Of a stretch of DNA of 34,363 nt, positions 1 to 7,210 are shown one piece after another (the stretch's first letter is position 1; the number at the start of each line of letters is the position of its first letter). The position numbers and the translations under genes were made by a program. Origin of the DNA: UBA5862 sp002408105 (GTDB taxonomy: Bacteria > Pseudomonadota > Gammaproteobacteria > Pseudomonadales > UBA5862); the NCBI GenBank assembly GCA_034189125.1, contig JAXHVB010000113.1, positions 1 to 34,363 on the forward strand. The letters run 5' to 3'. Below the pieces are notes generated by a model. It was not told the origin of the DNA. It did not search any database and was given only the letters and a program-made list of their open reading frames with translations.

Positions 1-705
1 AGCGGTCTCGGCCACGCGCACGCCAGCTTCAGTCGAACCGGTGATCGAGACCATGTCGACATCGGGGTGGCCCGCCAGGGCTTCACCGATGACGGATCCA
101 GGGCCGCTCACGAGGTTGAATACACCGGCGGGCAAACCAACTTCATCGACAATCTCTGCGAATAGGAACGCATTCAAAGGCGCTTCCTTACTCGGCTTGA
201 GGACCATGGTGCAACCTGCCGCAAGCGCGGGGGCCACCTTGCCCACCACCTGATGTAACGGGTAGTTCCAGGGCGTGATGAAGCCACAAACACCGATGGG
301 CTCCTTGGTCACCAGGGAGTTGCCCATTTCTTCAGTGAATTTGTAGTTCCGCGCAATGTCCACATAGCTCGACATCACAGTGTAGGGCAGGCCGGCCTGA
401 ATCAATTCGGCCATGCTGATCGGCATGCCCATCTCCTGGGAAATGGTTGACGCCACTTCCTTCATCCGCGCGCCCAGCGCGTCCGCCAGCTTCTTGATCC
501 AATCGGCCCGCTCTTCCGGCGAGGTGGCCGACCAGCTGGAGAACGCGGCCTTCGCAGCCGAAACTGCATTGTCGACGTCCTGTTGATCGCCTTGGGGCAC
601 TACCCCGGCGACGTCGTCATTGAAGGGGTTGATGACTTGGCTTTCACCTTGCCCGTGCGGAGCAACCCATTCGCCGTTGATATACAGTTTGTCGTACTTT
701 TTCAT
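1..705 (-). CDS. NAD(P)-dependent aldehyde dehydrogenase, N-terminal part (runs off left edge)
   Basis: Aldehyde dehydrogenase superfamily enzyme, which would oxidise an aldehyde to its acid with NAD(P)+ in the cytoplasm. The 235 codons inside the window begin at ATG 705, preceded by AAGG at 711-714 with good spacing. Readable motifs are the PWNYP cofactor-site motif (residues 145-149), KPSKEAP (170-176), where the Lys contacts the nucleotide phosphate, and ITGSTEAG (221-228), the end of the Rossmann-type segment. The catalytic Glu and Cys lie beyond the left edge, so activity cannot be judged. About half of a usual 480-residue enzyme is visible. The gene lies downstream of pilZ on the same strand, with a 131-base gap in which I see no convincing promoter. 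The substrate cannot be inferred. The family assignment is firm. Confidence 0.93.
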   Translation of the reverse strand, partial: MKKYDKLYINGEWVAPHGQGESQVINPFNDDVAGVVPQGDQQDVDNAVSAAKAAFSSWSATSPEERADWIKKLADALGARMKEVASTISQEMGMPISMAELIQAGLPYTVMSSYVDIARNYKFTEEMGNSLVTKEPIGVCGFITPWNYPLHQVVGKVAPALAAGCTMVLKPSKEAPLNAFLFAEIVDEVGLPAGVFNLVSGPGSVIGEALAGHPDVDMVSITGSTEAGVRVAETA

Positions 706-836
706 GGTCGACCTTTAGATTGGTTGTCAGTGGAGGGGACATGAATCAGTTGAAGGTGCACAGCGACTGCGTTGGCCACTGTTCCTAATCGGTGCCAGTG
801 TGCCGAAGGTCGATGGTTTGCGCAACATGGGCGCGC

Positions 837-1226
837 CTATCCCAGTTGCTGCAACTCGCGTGCAATCAACTCTGGGCTGGCCAGTCGGCGCTTCAGGAAG
901 GCTGCCAGCAATTCAAGGTCGGCCGGATCCAGGTGCGTACAACGGCACCCAAACAGCGGCCCCTCGCGCGACTCCATTTCGACCCGCATGACCCAGCTTG
1001 CGCGGCTGTCTGTGTCTTCGATGCACAGGCGGGCTTCGACACCGGCGCCGCGCCACTGCAAGTCGGGCACGGCGATCAAAGCGCCGCGCAGGGACAGGTC
1101 CACGACCCCGCCGCGGTAGCTGCCACCGGCGAAATCCAAAGCCACCGGCGCGTGGCAGCGCACCCGGGAAAAGCGCCGCCTGTTGCTGCGGCCATACACC
1201 TCCGCGGTCAGTTGTTTGGAGGCCAC
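837..1226 (-). CDS. Single-domain PilZ protein (c-di-GMP receptor)
   Basis: Small cytoplasmic PilZ protein of 129 residues. It carries both c-di-GMP-binding motifs: RRRFSRVR around residues 16-23 (RxxxR is R17-R21) and DLSLRG at 43-48 (D/NxSxxG). The rest is a compact beta-barrel-like stretch with a short C-terminal helix, so it should bind c-di-GMP and relay the signal to a partner protein. The start is taken as GTG 1226 because AAGGA lies 6 bases upstream of it in transcript sense. The frame stays open further upstream into glyA, but that extension does not resemble the family. A 17-codon out-of-frame ORF (ATG at 1261) overlaps this start. The gene is divergent from glyA. The family call is strong and the start is moderately sure. 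Confidence 0.85.
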   Translation of the reverse strand: MASKQLTAEVYGRSNRRRFSRVRCHAPVALDFAGGSYRGGVVDLSLRGALIAVPDLQWRGAGVEARLCIEDTDSRASWVMRVEMESREGPLFGCRCTHLDPADLELLAAFLKRRLASPELIARELQQLG

Positions 1227-1303
1227 AGCGAATCCTTGAGCAAGTCCTGGAGCGGTCGCATGGCGGCCCGAATCCTCCCTTCGATGGTCGGTTTTCCTTG
1301 AGG

Positions 1304-1309
1304 TACAAT
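1304..1309 (+). promoter_or_regulatory. Candidate -10 element for glyA
   Basis: TACAAT, a five-of-six match to the sigma70 -10 consensus, lies about 45 bases upstream of the glyA start in the intergenic region shared with pilZ. No good -35 hexamer sits 16-18 bases upstream, so this is only a candidate. Confidence 0.4.
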
Positions 1310-1355
1310 AGCGCGCCTTTGCAGTCCTGCAAGCCAACCCCCCATTGAGGTAGAC

Positions 1356-2618
1356 ATGTTTGAGCGCAATCAGTCGATCGCCGAATTCGACCCAGAACTT
1401 TGGTCTGCGATGCAGGGCGAAGCGCAGCGCCAGGAGCAGCACATCGAGCTGATCGCATCGGAAAACTACGCGAGCCCGCGGGTGCTCGAAGCACAGGGGT
1501 CGGTGTTAACCAACAAGTACGCCGAAGGCTACCCCGGCAAGCGCTACTATGGCGGCTGCGAATTTGTCGATCAGGCCGAGGAACTGGCGATCGAGCGAGC
1601 CAAGGCCTTGTTCGGCGCTGACTACGCCAATGTCCAGCCCCATTCGGGGTCGCAGGCCAATGCGGCCGCCTACATGGCCCTGCTTGAGCCCGGCGACACC
1701 GTGCTGGGGATGAGCCTCGCAGATGGCGGCCACCTCACCCACGGGGCCAAGGTGAACTTCTCTGGCAAGCTCTACCATGCGGTCCAGTACGGCCTGGACG
1801 CTTCAACGGGTGAAATCGACTACGACCAGGTCGCGGAGCTGGCCCGAACCCACCGACCCAAGCTTGTGGTCGCCGGTTTTTCGGCTTACTCGCGCGTGGT
1901 CGACTGGCAACGGTTTCGGGAGATCGCCGACTCGGTCGAGGCGGCCCTTCTGGTCGACATGGCCCACGTAGCCGGCCTGGTCGCGGCGGGCGTCTACCCG
2001 AACCCAGTGCCCTACGCGGACGTCACCACCACAACCACCCACAAAACCCTTGCCGGGCCGCGCAGCGGCCTGATCCTGGCGCGCTCCAACCCTGAGCTCG
2101 AAAAAAAGCTCAACTCAGCGGTGTTCCCCGGCAACCAGGGCGGCCCTTTGATGCACGTCATCGCAGCAAAGGCGGTCTGCTTCAAAGAGGCGATGGACCC
2201 TGGGTTTCGCCACTACCAACAGCAAACTGTTGCCAACGCACGGGCCATGGCAGCGGCCATGATCGAACGGGGGTACAAGGTGGTTTCCGGTGGCACCGAC
2301 AACCACCTCTTTCTTGTCGACCTGATTGGCAGAGACGTGACCGGCAAAGCCGCCGATGCGGCCCTCGGCCAAGCGCACATCACGGTCAACAAGAATGCCG
2401 TGCCAAACGACCCGCGCTCACCCTTTGTGACCAGTGGACTGCGCATCGGAACGCCGGCGGTCACCCGCCGCGGGTTCGGCGAGGAGCAGGTCACCGAGCT
2501 GGCCGGTTGGATTTGCGACATCCTGGACGACATCCAGAATGAAGCCACGCTGGAGCGGGTGCGCCAGCAGGTCGCACAACTGTGCAGCCGGTTCCCGGTG
2601 TACCGCGGCACCGCCTGA
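1356..2618 (+). CDS. glyA: Serine hydroxymethyltransferase
   Basis: PLP-dependent serine hydroxymethyltransferase of 420 residues. It interconverts serine plus tetrahydrofolate and glycine plus 5,10-methylene-tetrahydrofolate, the main cellular one-carbon source. The PLP-binding lysine is K230 in TTTTTHKTLAGPRSG. Conserved N-terminal motifs ENYASPRV and NKYAEGYPGKRYYGG (about 36-67) are present, and the length is standard. ATG 1356 has GAGGT about 5 bases upstream. nrdR follows after 21 bases on the same strand, so glyA may head the nrdR-rib transcription unit, as in many gammaproteobacteria. No truncation or odd residues were seen. Confidence 0.98.
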   Translation: MFERNQSIAEFDPELWSAMQGEAQRQEQHIELIASENYASPRVLEAQGSVLTNKYAEGYPGKRYYGGCEFVDQAEELAIERAKALFGADYANVQPHSGSQANAAAYMALLEPGDTVLGMSLADGGHLTHGAKVNFSGKLYHAVQYGLDASTGEIDYDQVAELARTHRPKLVVAGFSAYSRVVDWQRFREIADSVEAALLVDMAHVAGLVAAGVYPNPVPYADVTTTTTHKTLAGPRSGLILARSNPELEKKLNSAVFPGNQGGPLMHVIAAKAVCFKEAMDPGFRHYQQQTVANARAMAAAMIERGYKVVSGGTDNHLFLVDLIGRDVTGKAADAALGQAHITVNKNAVPNDPRSPFVTSGLRIGTPAVTRRGFGEEQVTELAGWICDILDDIQNEATLERVRQQVAQLCSRFPVYRGTA

Positions 2619-2639
2619 CCCGCCCCAGGGCCACCAACA

Positions 2640-3107
2640 ATGCGTTGTCCTTTTTGCGGTCTTGAAGACACCAAGGTGATCGACTCCCGGCTGGTCGCCG
2701 CCGGCGAACAGGTGCGACGGCGGCGCGAGTGCACCCACTGCCAGGAGCGGTTCACCACCTTCGAAAGCGCAGAGCTTGTCATGCCGCGCATCATCAAGCA
2801 GAACGGCGAACGCGAACCCTTCAACGAGGACAAACTGCGCAGCGGCATCCTCAGAGCGATCGAAAAACGCCCGGTGAGCATAGAGGATGTTGAGGCTGCC
2901 ATTGGTCGTATCCAGCATCGGTTGCGCGCAACCGGTGAGCGCGAGCTGCCATCCGGCCAGATCGGCGAGGCGGTGATGGACGAGTTGCGCAAACTGGACC
3001 AGGTGGCCTTTGTGCGTTTTGCTTCAGTGTACCGCCGGTTTCAGGACATCGACGAGTTCCGCCAGGAAATCGATCGGCTCGCCAACCACGCCTCAGAACA
3101 GCGCTGA
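2640..3107 (+). CDS. nrdR: Transcriptional repressor NrdR
   Basis: NrdR, the nucleotide-sensing repressor of ribonucleotide reductase operons, 155 residues. The N-terminal zinc ribbon is visible as CPFC (3-6) and CTHC (31-34). It is followed by the ATP-cone domain, which begins near residue 49 (VMPRIIKQNGEREPF) and runs to about 139. The C-terminal segment (VAFVRFASVYRRFQDIDEF) is typical. Length and domain order match the family. It lies between glyA and ribD in the usual gammaproteobacterial order. The stop codon is 10 bases before the chosen ribD start, so translation is probably coupled. No NrdR box was seen in the window, as expected because its targets (nrd genes) are absent. Confidence 0.97.
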   Translation: MRCPFCGLEDTKVIDSRLVAAGEQVRRRRECTHCQERFTTFESAELVMPRIIKQNGEREPFNEDKLRSGILRAIEKRPVSIEDVEAAIGRIQHRLRATGERELPSGQIGEAVMDELRKLDQVAFVRFASVYRRFQDIDEFRQEIDRLANHASEQR

Positions 3108-3117
3108 ATGGCATCAC

Positions 3118-4248
3118 ATGGCTGATGCTGAGATCGCCGACTCCCGGCACATGGCCGCGGCCCTGCAACTGGCCAAGCAGGGACTTTTTTCCTGCGACCC
3201 CAACCCACGGGTCGGCGCCCTGATCGTCCAAGGGGACACCGTGGTGGGGTCCGGTTGGCACGAACGGGCCGGCGGCCCCCATGCCGAGGCGGCCGCCCTG
3301 GCCGCTGCCGGACCGGCAGCGCGGGGCGCAACCTGCTACGTGACCTTAGAGCCTTGCGCCCACCACGGACGCACACCCCCTTGCACGGACGCTCTGATTG
3401 CCGCCGGCGTCACACGGGTGGTCGCCGGCGCATTGGACCCGAACCCGGCCGTTAATGGGGGCGGGTTCGCACGCCTGCGCGCCGCCGGCATTGAGGTCAA
3501 GTTTGGCGTTATGGAAGCGCAGGCGAAGGCCCTCAATCCGGGGTTCCATCGGCGCATGGCAGGGGGGCGCCCCTGGGTCCGCATCAAGTCCGCAATGAGT
3601 CTTGATGGACGGACGGCGCTCGCCAACGGAGCCAGCCAATGGATCACAGGCCCCGCCGCCCGCAACGATGTCCAGCGTCTGCGGGCCCGTAGCTCAGCCG
3701 TGGTCACCGGGGTGGGTACGGTTCTGGCCGATGACCCACAGCTCACTGTGCGCGGGGCTGCACTCGAGACGTCGGTGCGCCAACCCATTCGCGTGGTGCT
3801 CGACAGCCAGTTGCGCACACCGGCCCACGCACGGCTGTTCGAGACCACAAGCCCGGTGTACATCTTCACCAGCGTGCACGGTGCCCGGTCCCCGGCACGG
3901 CGCGCATTGGAAGCCGCCGGCGCACGGGTCGAAACCCTTCCCACCACCCCGCAGGAACGGCTGGACCTCACCGCCGCACTGGACCGACTGGCCGAAATCG
4001 GCTGCAACGAAATCCTGGTTGAAGCCGGCGCCACGCTCTCGGGGGCCTGGCTGGAAGCCGAAGCGGCCGACGAACTCTGGATCTACGTCGCGCCCACCTT
4101 GCTTGGCCCAGGCGCCCAAGGCCTGTATAACACCGCCTCCATCGACCAGATGGCCGCGCGGCGCCGGCTGCAAATCGACGAGGTCCGCAAAATCGGCGCC
4201 GACTGGCGGATTCGTGCCCGGCCCTGCGCCGCTGACGACGGGAACTAG
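3118..4248 (+). CDS. ribD: Bifunctional pyrimidine deaminase/reductase RibD
   Basis: Bifunctional riboflavin enzyme of 376 residues. The N-terminal deaminase (about 10-150) removes the amino group from the GTP cyclohydrolase II product. Its zinc site is visible as HAE (H55, E57) and PCAHHGRTPPC (C80, C89). The C-terminal reductase (about 155-370) reduces the ribosyl side chain with NADPH and contains RIKSAMSLDGRTA and a Gly-rich VEAGATLSGAWL stretch. I chose ATG 3118 because it follows the nrdR stop closely and gives a normal N terminus. ATG 3151 is a weaker alternative. Neither has a strong Shine-Dalgarno, which fits coupling to nrdR. ribE starts 2 bases after the stop. Confidence 0.97.
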   Translation: MADAEIADSRHMAAALQLAKQGLFSCDPNPRVGALIVQGDTVVGSGWHERAGGPHAEAAALAAAGPAARGATCYVTLEPCAHHGRTPPCTDALIAAGVTRVVAGALDPNPAVNGGGFARLRAAGIEVKFGVMEAQAKALNPGFHRRMAGGRPWVRIKSAMSLDGRTALANGASQWITGPAARNDVQRLRARSSAVVTGVGTVLADDPQLTVRGAALETSVRQPIRVVLDSQLRTPAHARLFETTSPVYIFTSVHGARSPARRALEAAGARVETLPTTPQERLDLTAALDRLAEIGCNEILVEAGATLSGAWLEAEAADELWIYVAPTLLGPGAQGLYNTASIDQMAARRRLQIDEVRKIGADWRIRARPCAADDGN

Positions 4249-4250
4249 CC

Positions 4251-4922
4251 ATGTTTACAGGCATTGTGCAATCGGTTGGACACATCCAATCCACCGAGTC
4301 CCGTGGCGGAGACCAGCGCTTCATCGTTCATGGGGGCAACCTGAACCTCAGGCGCTGCCAGCTCGGCGACAGCATTGCGGTCAGCGGAGTTTGCCTGACC
4401 GCAGTCGAGTTGGCGCCGCCACTGTTCAGTGTCGACTTGTCTCTCGAGACCTTGCGGCTGAGTGCGCTGGCCGCACTCAAGCCAGCAGACGCGGTCAACC
4501 TGGAACTCGCCCTGACCCTCGACACCCCTCTGGGCGGCCACCTGGTGAGCGGTCATGTCGATGGACTCGGTGTCGTGGTGGCGCTCGACCGCCAGGCGCG
4601 GTCGACCCGCATGGGCATCGAAGTTCCGCCCGACCTGTCGCGCTACATCGCTAGCAAGGGGTCGATCACCCTGGATGGCGTCAGCCTCACCGTCAACGCG
4701 GTGGCCGGCAACCGCTTCGAAGTGAACCTCATCCCGCACACACTGGAATCCACCACCTTGCACAGCTTTTCTGTGGGGCGGCGCGTGAACATCGAGGTTG
4801 ACCTCGTCGCCCGCTACCTTGAGCGCCTGTTGCAGCGGGGTGATGAAGCGAAAGACGCGCCCCAGGGCGTGACCGCTGAACTGTTGGCACGCGGCGGCTT
4901 CGGCACCCCCGAGACCCGTTGA
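4251..4922 (+). CDS. ribE: Riboflavin synthase, alpha subunit
   Basis: Riboflavin synthase of 223 residues. It dismutates two 6,7-dimethyl-8-ribityllumazine molecules to riboflavin plus the pyrimidine precursor. The characteristic MFTGIVQ N terminus is present, followed by two tandem lumazine-binding barrels (about 1-95 and 98-195), each with a G-V-S/C-LT-type motif (GVCLTAVE and GVSLTVNAVA). It starts 2 bases after ribD, so translational coupling is likely. The product is cytosolic and a homotrimer in the family. The C-terminal tail after about residue 200 is Ala/Gly rich and not conserved. The gene is also called ribC in some species. Confidence 0.97.
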   Translation: MFTGIVQSVGHIQSTESRGGDQRFIVHGGNLNLRRCQLGDSIAVSGVCLTAVELAPPLFSVDLSLETLRLSALAALKPADAVNLELALTLDTPLGGHLVSGHVDGLGVVVALDRQARSTRMGIEVPPDLSRYIASKGSITLDGVSLTVNAVAGNRFEVNLIPHTLESTTLHSFSVGRRVNIEVDLVARYLERLLQRGDEAKDAPQGVTAELLARGGFGTPETR

Positions 4923-4960
4923 ACCCAACGCCAGAACGAACCAATCAGGAGCGCATCACC

Positions 4961-6085
4961 ATGGAGCTCAACCCAACCGACGAATTGATCGAAGACATTC
5001 GTCAGGGCCGTATGGTCATCCTGATGGACGACGAGGACCGCGAAAATGAGGGCGACCTCATCATGGCGGCCAGTGCGGTGCGTACCGAGGACATCAACTT
5101 CATGGCCCGCAATGCCTGCGGACTGGTCTGCCTAACCCTGACCGAAGACCGCTGCCGCCAACTGCAGCTGCCGTTGATGGTTGACCGCAACCGAACGCGC
5201 TACTCCACCAACTTCACCGTATCCATCGAGGCCGCCGAGGGCGTGACCACGGGCATTTCCGCGGCTGACCGGGCGCGCACGGTGCAAGCCGCCGTCTCCC
5301 CCACCGCGCGGCCAGAGGACATTGTGCAACCCGGCCACATTTTTCCGATCATGGCGCAGCCCGGGGGGGTGCTCACCCGCGCTGGACACACCGAAGCAGG
5401 ATGCGACCTGGCGCGCCTGGCCGGCTTCGAGCCCGCTGCGGTCATTGTCGAAATCATGAACAGCGATGGAACCATGGCCCGGCGCCCCGAGTTGGAGGTC
5501 TTTGCGCAAACCCACGGCATCAAGATCGGCACCATCGCCGACCTCATCCATTATCGGATGCTGAACGAGCAGACAGTTCGGCGCATCAGCGAACACCGAG
5601 TGGAAACAGCGTACGGGGAATTTCGTTTTTACGCCTACCGCGATGAAATCAGTGGTGAGGTGCATTTCGCCCTGGCCATGGGCGAGGTCGCAACCGATGA
5701 GCCGGTGCTGGTGCGCGTGCAGCAAACCGATACCCTGCGTGACATCCTGCAAGTCCATCGGCCCGGCCCCCACAGCTGGTCGGTGCACGAAGCGCTCACC
5801 CGGATCGCCGCCGAGCAGCGGGGCGTGCTGGTGCTCATCGCCCCCAGCGAAACCACCGACAGCATCCTGCAACAACTCAAGTGGCTCGGCGGGGAAGGCA
5901 AGCGCAACGATACCCACCAGCGCCAGAACGTCATCTTTACCGTGGGCGCGGGGTCGCAGATCCTGCGTGAGCTTGGTGTGCGCAGCATGCGCCTGATGAG
6001 TTCGCCAGTAAAATACAATGCCATCTCCGGATTTGACCTAAAAGTTTCGGAGTACGTCGATATCGGCGCCCCCGACCCAAGCTGA
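4961..6085 (+). CDS. ribBA: DHBP synthase with degenerate GTP cyclohydrolase II-like domain (RibBA/RibBX type)
   Basis: 374 residues. The N-terminal 3,4-dihydroxy-2-butanone-4-phosphate synthase domain (about 6-205) is intact: DDEDRENEGDLI at about 23-34 holds the metal and substrate ligands, and RAGHTEAGCDLARLAG is present. It makes the four-carbon riboflavin precursor from ribulose-5-phosphate. The C-terminal 170 residues align to GTP cyclohydrolase II, but the zinc cysteines (C-x10-CxC) and the LRQEGRGIGL catalytic stretch are gone. That half therefore cannot be a normal cyclohydrolase, matching the RibBX variants known in proteobacteria. An intact ribA lies at 18985. The start is ATG 4961, with AGGAG at 4947-4951. 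An earlier in-frame TTG at 4919 would overlap ribE and is not favoured. Confidence 0.93.
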   Translation: MELNPTDELIEDIRQGRMVILMDDEDRENEGDLIMAASAVRTEDINFMARNACGLVCLTLTEDRCRQLQLPLMVDRNRTRYSTNFTVSIEAAEGVTTGISAADRARTVQAAVSPTARPEDIVQPGHIFPIMAQPGGVLTRAGHTEAGCDLARLAGFEPAAVIVEIMNSDGTMARRPELEVFAQTHGIKIGTIADLIHYRMLNEQTVRRISEHRVETAYGEFRFYAYRDEISGEVHFALAMGEVATDEPVLVRVQQTDTLRDILQVHRPGPHSWSVHEALTRIAAEQRGVLVLIAPSETTDSILQQLKWLGGEGKRNDTHQRQNVIFTVGAGSQILRELGVRSMRLMSSPVKYNAISGFDLKVSEYVDIGAPDPS

Positions 6086-6113
6086 CCACCCAGACCCAGT
6101 ACGCGAGGACCCC

Positions 6114-6590
6114 ATGCACACCATCGAAGGACAACTGACCCCCCCGGATGCGCGCTTCGCGCTTGTGGCCGGACGCTTCAATGCCTTTGTAGTCGAGGCA
6201 CTGATCAGCGGTGCCCACGATGCCCTCGTCCGCCATGGTGTGGCTCCCGACGACATCACGTTGGTTCGGGTTCCGGGCGCATATGAGTTGCCGCTGGCGG
6301 TACAGAAAGTCGCCGACACCGAACAGTACGATGCCATCATCGCCCTTGGTGCCGTCATCCGCGGCGGCACCCCGCACTTCGAGCACGTCGCCGGAGCCTG
6401 TGTCAGGGGGTTGTCCCAGGTGAGCCTTGAAGCCGGTACGCCCGTCGCCTTTGGCGTGCTGACCGTCGACAGTATTGAGCAGGCCATTGAGCGCGCCGGC
6501 ACCAAGGCCGGCAACAAGGGGGCGGAAGCAGCGATGTCCGCTCTGGAAATGGTCAGCCTGATGCGCCAATTGGACCAAGGTGCCGAATGA
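6114..6590 (+). CDS. ribH: 6,7-dimethyl-8-ribityllumazine synthase
   Basis: Lumazine synthase of 158 residues, the penultimate riboflavin enzyme. It condenses the ribityl-aminopyrimidine with DHBP. The fold signatures are GRFNAFVVEAL (20-30), VPGAYELPLA (53-62) and GAVIRGGTPHFEHV (79-92), with the catalytic histidine at H88. GAGGA lies about 6 bases before ATG 6114. The stop overlaps the nusB start in an ATGA arrangement. The family forms pentameric or icosahedral cytosolic assemblies. Length and motifs are normal. Confidence 0.97.
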   Translation: MHTIEGQLTPPDARFALVAGRFNAFVVEALISGAHDALVRHGVAPDDITLVRVPGAYELPLAVQKVADTEQYDAIIALGAVIRGGTPHFEHVAGACVRGLSQVSLEAGTPVAFGVLTVDSIEQAIERAGTKAGNKGAEAAMSALEMVSLMRQLDQGAE

Positions 6591-7054
6591 CCGCGGAACC
6601 GGCCCCTCCAACCGGCAGGAAAAGCACACCCTACACCCGCACGCGGGCGCGGCAGCTGGCCCTTCAGGCGCTTTATCAGTGGGAGCTGGCGGGAGGAACC
6701 GCGGCGGAAATCGAGCAGCAGTTTCTTGCCGAACAAAACACCAAGCGCACAGACCTCGGCTACTTTCATGACCTGCTGAAAGATGCGATCGGGCAAAATG
6801 ACACCCTTCGCGAAGCGATCGAGCCACTGCTCGATCGCCCATGGCAGCGGCTCGATCCCATCGAACGCTCGGTGCTGCGCATCGGCGCATACGAGTTGCG
6901 CGAACGGCTCGAAGTCCCCTACCGGGTGGTCATCAATGAAGGCATTGAACTCGCCAAGGTGTTCGGCGCGACAGGGGGGCACAAGTACATCAATGGCGTT
7001 TTGGACCGCCTCGCAGCGAAGTGGCGGCAAGCAGAGCTGAGCACCAAACGCTGA
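6587..7054 (+). CDS. nusB: Transcription antitermination factor NusB
   Basis: NusB, 155 residues. It binds boxA RNA with NusE (S10) in rRNA antitermination complexes. The Arg-rich N-terminal RNA-binding start (RTRARQLALQALYQWEL, about 18-34) and the C-terminal motif RLDPIERSVLRIGAYELRERLEVPYRVVINEGIELAKVFG (split across about 88-127) are typical of the all-alpha fold. ATG 6587 overlaps the ribH stop (ATGA), the common arrangement. In related gammaproteobacteria thiL follows directly. Here thiL is almost 3 kb away behind the esterase and monooxygenase genes. Confidence 0.97.
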   Translation: MTAEPAPPTGRKSTPYTRTRARQLALQALYQWELAGGTAAEIEQQFLAEQNTKRTDLGYFHDLLKDAIGQNDTLREAIEPLLDRPWQRLDPIERSVLRIGAYELRERLEVPYRVVINEGIELAKVFGATGGHKYINGVLDRLAAKWRQAELSTKR

Positions 7055-7077
7055 GCGTTCACCGCGTCTGGGCGTGG

Positions 7078-7101
7078 GGCCGGCACCTGCTTGCACCGGC
7101 C
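7078..7101 (+). terminator. Weak hairpin after nusB
   Basis: GGCCGG (7078-7083) pairs with CCGGCC (7096-7101) around a 12-base loop, 23 bases past the nusB stop. No T-run follows, so this is at best a weak or factor-dependent termination site. It marks the edge between the rib-nusB unit and the inserted genes. Confidence 0.25.
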
Positions 7102-7146
7102 AAATCCCACTTGACTCGCAGCGCTGGTGCAGCGATGCTAATTTGC

Positions 7147-7200
7147 TGATTACCCGCCACCGGGTGGCGGCGCCGTCATAACGATAACAAGCGGTAATCA
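7147..7200 (+). promoter_or_regulatory. Inverted repeat and nested hairpin in the leader of the esterase gene
   Basis: TGATTACC (7147-7154) is repeated inverted as GGTAATCA (7193-7200), 8 of 8 bases, extendable by GC with one bulge. Between them lies a tight hairpin, CCGCCAC (7154-7160) with GTGGCGG (7164-7170) around CGG. The right arm ends at the A of the AGG Shine-Dalgarno (7200-7202) of the gene starting at 7211. TTGACT at 7111-7116 could be an upstream -35 but has no well-spaced -10. Function is inferred: an operator for a dimeric regulator, or an RNA structure that masks the ribosome site. Confidence 0.45.
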
Positions 7201-7210
7201 GGTGGTTCGT

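Noticed and set aside
818..825. TTGCGCAA palindrome upstream of the aldehyde dehydrogenase gene
   Set aside because: An 8-base palindrome is expected by chance at this scale and no second copy or promoter context supports a binding site.
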